From NCBI GenBank assembly GCA_026129915.1, contig JAHCHD010000013.1:1-52789 (forward strand): a stretch of DNA of 52,789 nt. Direction: 5' to 3'. The notes under the pieces are model-generated. The model searched no databases and was not told the origin of the DNA. It saw only the letters and a program-made list of their open reading frames with translations. Made by a program: the position numbers and the translations under genes. Each line of letters begins with the position of its first letter. Positions within the stretch are counted from its first letter, which is position 1. Source of the DNA: Bryobacterales bacterium (GTDB taxonomy: Bacteria > Acidobacteriota > Terriglobia > Bryobacterales > Bryobacteraceae). Below, piece by piece: positions 46,610-52,789 of this stretch.

Positions 46610-49090
46610 ATGGGAGTGGAAAGCCCAACGGGCGATGTAGCGTTGCCAACCAGTGAGGGAGGCATTCAATGGCTTGAGCAACAAGCGGATCGCCTGGCAT
46701 CCGTGATGCTTCTCGGACTCGGCGGAGAGGGCCTGGAGGATGGCACGCCGCTTGCTCAGGTAAGGGAACTGCTCGCCCACATTGTGGGTGGTGCGGAGCG
46801 GTGGTCGCTGGGCGAGGTGCAGCAACAGTCCCAGTCTTTGCTCGCGTTGGTAGGGTCGATTGCGCAAGGCGCCCAGGAAGTCCATCCAGATCAGGAGCCC
46901 GGGCACGGTGCTCGGTCATGGGATGCCGTCGAACAGGCGCTTGCGCCACTGCACGAGACCCTGTGCCGTTCGGTGAATGCACTGAAGCAAGGTTCCGGTG
47001 CAGTGAGTGCATCGACGGCGGATGTGTGCCAGATGAACCTCAATCCGGACGTCAGCAGCGTGCCTGGCGGTGGATTTGGCCTGGCGGACGATATTGAACT
47101 GCTGCGGGAGTTCCTAGTGGAAGCCACCGGGCACCTGGAGGCGATGGAGTCCGGCGCCCTGGCCCTGGAGACAGACCTTGCGGACCGTGAGACGTTGAAC
47201 CTGCTGTTCCGCGCATTTCACAGCATAAAGGGGTTGGCTGGATTTCTGGAGATTGCTGCCATCCAGCACACGGCGCACGAGTTGGAGAACCTGCTGGACT
47301 CAGCGCGCGAGGATGTGTTGCAGATGGACCGCAACGCGATTGACCTGATCCTGGATACTCACAGCTACCTCAGCGGTGCTCTGGCACTGGTAGCTGACCG
47401 CGTTGAAGGCACAGCGGTGACGGCAATCGCGGAAGACCCAGATCTGCTTGCGCGCATCGCGGATTATCAGACGCAGGCAAAGACAGGCGCATCGGTCTTG
47501 AATCAAGCGGGCGCGGCATCGCCGGAAGCCCGTGCGGCCCTCGCGGACGAAGGAGCGGACACGGACGGTGGAGCGGACACGGACGGCGGAGCGGACACTG
47601 ACGATGGTGCGGACATTACGGAGGACGGCGCGAGGAGACAGCATGGGGGAGCCGAGTTCAACGATGTGATGCTGAGCGCCCGGGAGAGGTCTGCTCCCCT
47701 GCTGGACGCGGAGCTTCGTGAGAAAGGTGAAGGCGGTGCCGAAGCGCGCTTCCCCGCGCCGGATCCGGCAATCATGCACTGCGCTCCCGGAGCGGTGCCC
47801 GCCGCGGCCCCCTGCCTTGATGCAGTGCCTGCCGGGCCGGTAGCCAGCGAGACGCCTCCATCTCCGCTAACATCCACAGACCGCGCCACGGAGCGAGGCG
47901 CATCGGCGGCGCGAACCAATGCCGCGGGCGCCGTGGTGAAGATCGACACTGAGAAGCTCGACTATTTGGTGGATATGGTGGGCGAACTGGTAATCGCTCA
48001 ATCCATGGTGCGTCATGATCCGCTCTTTGAGAGCTCACAGTCTGCCAGCCTGCTGAAGAACATGGCACAGATGACTCGCGTTACGGCGGAAGTGCAGCGC
48101 GTAGCGATGTCGATGCGCATGGTTCCCATCAAGGGACTGTTTCAGCGGATGAGCCGGCTGGCGCGAGACCTGGCGCGCAAGTACGGCAAGCAAGTGCGGG
48201 TGGAGTTAGAAGGCGAGGAGACCGAACTCGACCGGACTTTGATTGAACAACTGGCGGACCCCATGATGCACATGGTGCGTAACGCCATTGATCATGGACT
48301 GGAGGACGCGGCGCAACGTCTTGCCACCGGCAAATCCGCCGAAGGCGCCATCAAGCTGTCTGCAGTCCATCAGTCCGGCAGTATCCTCATCAGCATTGAG
48401 GATAACGGCAGGGGTCTTGACCGCAAGCGGATTCTGGAGAAGGCGAGGTCTCGAGGCCTGGTGCACGAGAACGCGACGCTCACCGACGCGCAGATTGACC
48501 AGTTGATCTTTGAGCCCGGATTTTCCACGGCTACCGTGGTGAGTGATATCTCTGGACGCGGCGTGGGTATGGATGTGGTGCGCCGCAACATCCAGCAACT
48601 CCGCGGAAGGGTGGAAGTGCACTCGCAGCCCGGTGTTGGGACGGCCATGCGCATGAAGTTGCCGCTCACTCTTGCCATCATTGACGGGCTTGTGGTTGGG
48701 GTACGTGGCGAGCGCTATATCATCCCGCTGTTCAGTGTGCGCGAGATGTTCCGCGCCGATGCCAAGGCAATCAGCCGGGTGCAGGATGGGCAGGAGGTGC
48801 TGCAGGTCAGGGGCAATATCCTGCCAGTGATCCGGTTGCGCCGCCGCCTCAACCTTGGCGTGCGCGATGTTGGCGAGGAGGCGATGCTGTGCCTCGTGGT
48901 GGAGTCTGCCCGGTCAGTCTACTGCCTGCTTGTGGACGAATTCATCGGCAAGCAGGAGGTGGTGATCAAGAGCCTGGGCGAACAGTTTAAGAATATCCCT
49001 GGGATTGCAGCGGGCGCCATCCTGGGTGACGGGACTGTAGGTCTCATTTTGGACATGGAGGGCGTGTTTGAGGGTCTCAGTGCAAAATAG
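46610..49090 (+). CDS. cheA: Chemotaxis histidine kinase with an N-terminal extension
   Basis: An 826-residue kinase. An unassigned helical region (1 to about 160) is followed by the HPt domain with phospho-acceptor His204 (RAFHSIKGLAGF). A disordered acidic linker (about 315-440) contains a tandem GADTDG repeat. Then come dimerisation (KLDYLVDMVGELVIAQSMV), the ATPase N and G boxes (MVRNAIDHGLED, EDNGRGLD, GRGVGMDVVRRN), and a CheW-like C-terminus. HPt domains usually start CheA, so the first 160 residues are unusual. AAGGAG at 46599-46604 supports the ATG at 46610. Confidence 0.93.
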   Translation: MGVESPTGDVALPTSEGGIQWLEQQADRLASVMLLGLGGEGLEDGTPLAQVRELLAHIVGGAERWSLGEVQQQSQSLLALVGSIAQGAQEVHPDQEPGHGARSWDAVEQALAPLHETLCRSVNALKQGSGAVSASTADVCQMNLNPDVSSVPGGGFGLADDIELLREFLVEATGHLEAMESGALALETDLADRETLNLLFRAFHSIKGLAGFLEIAAIQHTAHELENLLDSAREDVLQMDRNAIDLILDTHSYLSGALALVADRVEGTAVTAIAEDPDLLARIADYQTQAKTGASVLNQAGAASPEARAALADEGADTDGGADTDGGADTDDGADITEDGARRQHGGAEFNDVMLSARERSAPLLDAELREKGEGGAEARFPAPDPAIMHCAPGAVPAAAPCLDAVPAGPVASETPPSPLTSTDRATERGASAARTNAAGAVVKIDTEKLDYLVDMVGELVIAQSMVRHDPLFESSQSASLLKNMAQMTRVTAEVQRVAMSMRMVPIKGLFQRMSRLARDLARKYGKQVRVELEGEETELDRTLIEQLADPMMHMVRNAIDHGLEDAAQRLATGKSAEGAIKLSAVHQSGSILISIEDNGRGLDRKRILEKARSRGLVHENATLTDAQIDQLIFEPGFSTATVVSDISGRGVGMDVVRRNIQQLRGRVEVHSQPGVGTAMRMKLPLTLAIIDGLVVGVRGERYIIPLFSVREMFRADAKAISRVQDGQEVLQVRGNILPVIRLRRRLNLGVRDVGEEAMLCLVVESARSVYCLLVDEFIGKQEVVIKSLGEQFKNIPGIAAGAILGDGTVGLILDMEGVFEGLSAK
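47556..47615 (+). repeat. Tandem 18-bp repeat inside cheA
   Basis: About three copies of GGAGCGGACACGGACGGT with a few changes encode GADTDG units in the CheA linker between HPt and the dimerisation domain. Length variation between strains is likely. Confidence 0.75.
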
Positions 49091-49097
49091 GGGCAAC

Positions 49098-49976
49098 GTG
49101 GACACGATCTCGCCCTGCCTCCCGGCCGAAGCCGACACCGGGCTTCTGAGCACAGCAGACTTTGCCCGGTTGCGTCGTTTCGCAAAGCAGCAGATCGGCC
49201 TGAATCTGCACGATGGCAAGCGCCATTTGGCGGATGCGCGCGTCTCCAAGGAGCTACGGCGGCTTGGGCTGGGCAGTGTGCGCGAGTACTTTGAACAACT
49301 GGAGCAGGATGCCAGCGGCGATTTGCTCTCTGGGCTGGTGGATTCCCTCACCACCAACTACACATCTTTCTTTCGGGAGCCGGAGCACTTCCAGTTTCTG
49401 GAGGCAACCGTGCTGCCCATGGCCGCGCAATGGCAGGAATGCCGAATCTGGTGCGCGGCGTCATCAACCGGGGAAGAGCCCTACTCAATTCTCGCGGCAT
49501 GGCACGGGCACGAGGTAAGCAAGCGCACTCGGCTGAAACTACTGGCCAGTGATATCTCTACGCGGGTGCTCAGCACCGCGCAGCAGGGTGTTTATCCGGA
49601 GGACCGATTCAGTCCCGAGGCGCTGCAACGGATGCGACCGATACTTCTGAAAGGGAGGCGGTCCGCTGATGGGCTTTACCGTGTTCGCCCAGAGCTCCGG
49701 CAACAAGTGGAGTTTCGCCGGTTAAACCTAATGCACCCGTTTCCCTTTGGCAGTGAGTTTCTGTGTGTGTTTTGCCGCAACGCGATGATCTACTTTGACC
49801 GGCCGACACAAGGGGAAGTTGTGGCGAAGTTGAGCCGCTGTCTGCTTCCCGGCGGCTATCTGTTTGTTGGACATTCAGAGAGCTTGGGTGACTTGGTAGG
49901 GGACCTGGAGTACGTGCGGCCAGCCGTCTATCGTAAGCGAGGAGTTCCGCTGGCAAATGCTCGTGCTAACGACTAG
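49098..49976 (+). CDS. cheR: CheR methyltransferase
   Basis: A 292-residue enzyme that methylates receptor glutamates with SAM. An N-terminal helical domain (DFARLRRFAKQQIGLNLHDGKRHL) is followed by SLTTNYTSFFREPEHF. The SAM site is IWCAASSTGEEPYSILAAW, then LLASDISTRVLSTAQQGVY, and the block FLCVFCRNAMIYFD precedes the C-terminal GGYLFVGHSESL. A GTG at 49098 with AGGGG upstream is preferred to the TTG at 49068, which lies inside cheA. It starts 7 bp after the cheA stop. Confidence 0.92.
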   Translation: MDTISPCLPAEADTGLLSTADFARLRRFAKQQIGLNLHDGKRHLADARVSKELRRLGLGSVREYFEQLEQDASGDLLSGLVDSLTTNYTSFFREPEHFQFLEATVLPMAAQWQECRIWCAASSTGEEPYSILAAWHGHEVSKRTRLKLLASDISTRVLSTAQQGVYPEDRFSPEALQRMRPILLKGRRSADGLYRVRPELRQQVEFRRLNLMHPFPFGSEFLCVFCRNAMIYFDRPTQGEVVAKLSRCLLPGGYLFVGHSESLGDLVGDLEYVRPAVYRKRGVPLANARAND

Positions 49977-49995
49977 GGAGAAGGGGACATGCGGC

Positions 49996-50511
49996 ATGGA
50001 AGCGATCGTAGTGGGCGTGGGTGATATGAAGGCGAGCAGCAGGCCGGACCGGCGCTTGGTGACCTACGCGCTGGGTTCGTGCATTGCCGTTGCCGTGTAC
50101 GACCCGGCAACTCAGGTAGCGGGCATGCTGCACTTCATGCTGCCCGAATCCCGACTTGACCCAAGCAAGGCGGAGCGCAACCCTTACATGTACGCTGATA
50201 CCGGGATGTCCGGCCTGCTGGACGCAGTCTACCGGCTGGGAGCGCAGAAGCAACGATTGGTGGTGCGGTTGGCCGGTGGAGCCAGCATGATGAAGCAGGC
50301 CGACCACTTCGAGATCGGCCGCCGCAACTACACCGCCGTGCGGAAGATACTATGGCGCGAGGGGCTGTTGGTGCATGGCGAGGATGTGGGGGGAAATCAG
50401 TCCCGCACCGTGTGGCTGGACCAGGCCACGGGCCGCTGCTGGTGGCGGGATGCCGAGCGCAATGAGCGAGAGATTGGGGTTCAGCGCAGAGGAGCCGTCG
50501 CATGCCGCTAA
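49996..50511 (+). CDS. cheD: CheD receptor deamidase
   Basis: A 171-residue enzyme that deamidates receptor glutamines. TYALGSCIAVAVYD places the catalytic Cys29, GMLHFMLP the His46, and ADTGMSGLLDA the family block. The C-terminus GEDVGGNQSRTVWLDQATGRC is typical. CheD also binds CheC/CheX-type phosphatases in some systems, which fits the CheX-like gene two positions on. The ATG at 49996 follows GGGGA. It overlaps cheY by 10 bp. Confidence 0.92.
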   Translation: MEAIVVGVGDMKASSRPDRRLVTYALGSCIAVAVYDPATQVAGMLHFMLPESRLDPSKAERNPYMYADTGMSGLLDAVYRLGAQKQRLVVRLAGGASMMKQADHFEIGRRNYTAVRKILWREGLLVHGEDVGGNQSRTVWLDQATGRCWWRDAERNEREIGVQRRGAVACR

Positions 50512-50891
50512 GTGTCTTGATTGTCGATGACTCACCGCTGATGCGGCGATTTGTGGAGCGCGTCCTGCGTATGTCCGGCCTGGAACTGGCTGAGTGCCGT
50601 GAGGCAACCGATGGACTGGATGCGCTGGCGAAGATTCGCGAATCCGTGCCCGACATTGTACTCACCGACATCAACATGCCCACGATGGATGGTGAGTCGT
50701 TGATTCGATGCATTGCCGAGGATGGCGATCTGCGCTCAATTCCTGTCATCGTCATCTCCACGGATCGAACTGAGTTCCGCAAGTCGCGCCTGATGGAATT
50801 GGGCGCGAAGGGGTATGTCGCCAAGCCCTTCAACCCCGAAATCCTGCGTGCGCAACTGGAGCGCGTCCTGGGCTCGCTTATCGATGTTTGA
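50502..50891 (+). CDS. cheY: CheY-like response regulator
   Basis: A 129-residue single-domain receiver. Acidic pocket Asp9 and Asp10 (VLIVDDSPLMRR), phospho-acceptor Asp56 (LTDINMPTMDG), switch Ser86/Thr87 (VIVISTDRTE) and Lys108 (YVAKPFNPE) are all present. It would be phosphorylated by CheA and act on an unknown motor or output. The start overlaps cheD by 10 bp, so they are coupled. Confidence 0.93.
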   Translation: MPLSVLIVDDSPLMRRFVERVLRMSGLELAECREATDGLDALAKIRESVPDIVLTDINMPTMDGESLIRCIAEDGDLRSIPVIVISTDRTEFRKSRLMELGAKGYVAKPFNPEILRAQLERVLGSLIDV

Positions 50892-50933
50892 GCGCCAGCC
50901 ACCTGCAATCAGCCTGCCGAGAGGAAGGAAACC

Positions 50934-51404
50934 ATGCCCACTTCGCCATCCTTCAGTACTGCTACCAATGAGGACTTGCTTGATGCTGCCTGCGAGGTGC
51001 TTGACCGGATGTACTTCGCGGCCCTTGGGCCAGCCGAGAGTGCCATGCCGTCCGCGGAGGAGGATGGCGTCATCTGCATGCAGGTGAGTTTCTGCGGCAC
51101 GCTCAATGGGACTCTCTGGATGCGTGTCTATCGGGAAGCCGCCCTGCAGATGCAGGACGACTTCAGCGCGGGCAGCCTCCAGGGCTCATTGGAGGAAGCG
51201 GTGATTGACGCTGTGGGCGAACTCTGCAACATCGTCTGCGGATCATTGCTGAGCAATATTGGCCCTCAAGGTGAGTATCGCTTGTCGCGCCCGCTGCCTG
51301 GCGAGGCCTTGCCGTTTGGGGGAGCAGAAGCGCATCTTGCCTGTTCACTGAGTGTCAATGACAGCCTGGTGGAAGCACGGCTGCGTTGGGCGGAAGCGGA
51401 ATAG
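50934..51404 (+). CDS. cheX: CheX-like chemotaxis phosphatase
   Basis: A 156-residue CheC/CheX-type protein that would dephosphorylate CheY-P. The helix AVIDAVGELCNIVCGSLLSNI carries the E-x-x-N catalytic pair (ELCN) of the family. A beta strand pair (ICMQVSFCGTLNGTLWMRVYREAA) precedes it, as in CheX. GAGAGGAAGG precedes the ATG. No CheZ is present, so this is the likely phosphatase of the set. It lies between cheY and cheB. Confidence 0.8.
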   Translation: MPTSPSFSTATNEDLLDAACEVLDRMYFAALGPAESAMPSAEEDGVICMQVSFCGTLNGTLWMRVYREAALQMQDDFSAGSLQGSLEEAVIDAVGELCNIVCGSLLSNIGPQGEYRLSRPLPGEALPFGGAEAHLACSLSVNDSLVEARLRWAEAE

Positions 51405-51420
51405 CGCGGAGCGTCGATTG

Positions 51421-52551
51421 ATGGCATCGCGAATTCGAGTTCTGATTGTCGATGATTCCGCGATTGTCCGGCGGCTGCTGGAGGACTGCCTGCGCAACGA
51501 ACCGGACATGGACGTGGTGGGGACCGCACCGGATCCTTTCGTTGCCCGCGACAAGATTCTCCGTCTGAAACCCGATGTGGTGACGCTCGATATTGAGATG
51601 CCACGCATGGACGGGCTCAGTTTTCTGAAGCGAGTCATGCACTACCACCCGTTGCCCGTGATCATCATCAGTTCGCTTGGGCAAGCGTCCTCGCGTATCG
51701 CCGTTGAGGCCCTGGGGTACGGGGCGGTAGATGTGCTCGCCAAGCCGGGTGGTCCCTATTCAGTGGGTGATCTACGGGAAACCCTCGCAACGAAGATTCG
51801 TACCGCCGCCGGCGCTCGTGTGCGGGCCGCTGCCCAACGGGCGAGTCCGGCGCCGCGCCCCGGATCCGGCCATCGATCCAATGTTGACGATCGGTTCAGT
51901 GTTGGACATCGTGCCAGTGCAGCTGACCACGGAAAGGACTCGCCGTTGGTGGCTTTCCCCGGACATGTCCACGTCTTCGCCATCGGGTCATCCACAGGAG
52001 GCACACAGGCATTGGAAGCTGTCCTCTCGGAACTGCCCGCCTACTTTCCCCCCATCGTGGTGGTGCAGCATATACCGCCAGTTTTCTCGGCATCATTTGC
52101 ACGCCGGCTGGACGAAGTATGCGAGATGCGCGTCCACGAGGCGAAAGACGGCATGCGCCTTGCCAATGGCAACATCTACATTGCCCCAGGAGACTTTCAC
52201 ATGCTGCTGCGAGGCAGTAAGGAAAACTGGCGCCTGGAGGTTAAGTCCGGCCCAAAAGTAAGCTACCAGCGGCCGTCCGTGGACGTGCTGTTTGAATCGG
52301 TGGCGAAAGCCGCAGGCGATCTGGCGACGGGTGTGATCCTGACCGGGATGGGGTCCGATGGCGCGCGTGGCCTGAAGTCCATGCGAGAGGCTGGCGCTCA
52401 CACCATCGCGCAGGATGAGCAGAGCTGCGTGGTGTTTGGCATGCCTCGGGAAGCCATTGCCCATGGTGGCGTGGTGGAGGTGCTTCCACTGAACCGGATC
52501 ACAGTCGCGATGGCAGGTGTGGTCTCAAGCGTCCGCACGCGTCCGGCCTAG
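51421..52551 (+). CDS. cheB: CheB protein-glutamate methylesterase
   Basis: A 376-residue enzyme. The receiver domain has Asp11/Asp12 and phospho-acceptor Asp57 (VTLDIEMPRMDGL). A linker precedes the esterase domain, which opens VHVFAIGSSTGGTQALE with the catalytic Ser190 or Ser191, then VVVQHIPPVFSASFARRL with the His, and LTGMGSDGARGL with the Asp. It removes receptor methyl groups to reverse CheR. The ATG at 51421 gives the standard receiver start; a longer frame overlaps cheX. Last gene of the operon seen here. Confidence 0.93.
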   Translation: MASRIRVLIVDDSAIVRRLLEDCLRNEPDMDVVGTAPDPFVARDKILRLKPDVVTLDIEMPRMDGLSFLKRVMHYHPLPVIIISSLGQASSRIAVEALGYGAVDVLAKPGGPYSVGDLRETLATKIRTAAGARVRAAAQRASPAPRPGSGHRSNVDDRFSVGHRASAADHGKDSPLVAFPGHVHVFAIGSSTGGTQALEAVLSELPAYFPPIVVVQHIPPVFSASFARRLDEVCEMRVHEAKDGMRLANGNIYIAPGDFHMLLRGSKENWRLEVKSGPKVSYQRPSVDVLFESVAKAAGDLATGVILTGMGSDGARGLKSMREAGAHTIAQDEQSCVVFGMPREAIAHGGVVEVLPLNRITVAMAGVVSSVRTRPA

Positions 52552-52789
52552 TGTCCTGTGGCAGAAGTGCGCACACAAATGAAGGGCAGAGCAGGCCGTG
52601 AACTTGCCGCCTAGCCGAACGAGCCACTCGTCCGTAGTCGGATGGCGACAGCCTGCGTCTGGAAGCTGCGGGCGAAAGCGGAGGAGCGACTCGCGGCAAA
52701 TGCGGACCAGTCCTTCGGATTCGCTGATTCGTTCGTGTGGACCTCCATTTCCGCGGTTATTGGTTGAGGTTTTGGGGAGAGGGATGGTC
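52552..52789 (+). other. No gene seen to the window end
   Basis: The 238 bp after cheB show no convincing frame, hairpin terminator or repeat; whatever follows the operon is outside the window. Confidence 0.4.

Noticed and set aside
46430..46906. 158-residue minus-strand frame opposite cheA
   Set aside because: Antisense to the real CheA extension; composition and content look like a shadow of high-GC coding DNA.

Overview
The window reads as a soil or sediment Acidobacteriota chromosome, most like the Bryobacter/Solibacter group. This is inferred from high GC, many secreted glycan-active enzymes, a Tat-type Gfo/Idh/MocA oxidoreductase, a one-cysteine sulfatase, and several worn IS remnants. 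No rRNA, tRNA or CRISPR array was found. Family calls rest on motifs read by eye; no database search was run.

Layout. 1-2162 (minus): fmt (cut by the window edge), def and aroC. 2257-3529: an SPFH/band-7 membrane protein and a small ribbon-helix-helix protein behind two TGAYATCA sites. 3778-5022: a secreted alpha/beta hydrolase, then an IS1634-like remnant. 5812-8603 (minus): a peroxide module, perR then katG, with tandem PerR-type boxes. 8814-18173: a secreted sialidase-like protein, an endonuclease/exonuclease/phosphatase family protein, a type II NADH dehydrogenase fused to cNMP and CBS domains, a heparinase II/III-like protein, a DUF1328 miniprotein and a sulfatase.

18.3-31.8 kb is an accessory surface-glycan region. 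It holds a PMT/ArnT-like membrane protein, two FkbM methyltransferases, an asparagine-synthase-like protein, a CelD/BcsL-type acyltransferase, a second GNAT-like protein, a polysaccharide deacetylase and a family 4 glycosyltransferase. IS66-like, IS4-like, IS5-like and group II intron debris lies at its left edge and in its middle. About 23.2-25.6 kb is clearly richer in A+T than the rest, suggesting transfer.

31.8-37.8 kb carries phosphoserine aminotransferase (minus) diverging from a five-gene 4-hydroxyproline catabolic operon (plus): deaminase, 2-epimerase and a three-subunit D-hydroxyproline dehydrogenase. These would take trans-4-hydroxy-L-proline to 2-oxoglutarate semialdehyde; the last dehydrogenase is not in the window. 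37.8-43.6 kb has a CheX-like fragment, a Gfo/Idh/MocA oxidoreductase, an HExxH protein, a TIR-domain membrane protein and a Tat-exported xylose-isomerase-like protein.

44.2-52.6 kb is a compact chemotaxis operon: cheW, mcp, cheA, cheR, cheD, cheY, cheX, cheB. It has receptor, coupling protein, kinase, both adaptation enzymes, deamidase, response regulator and phosphatase, but no flagellar or pilus gene is seen, so its output is unknown.
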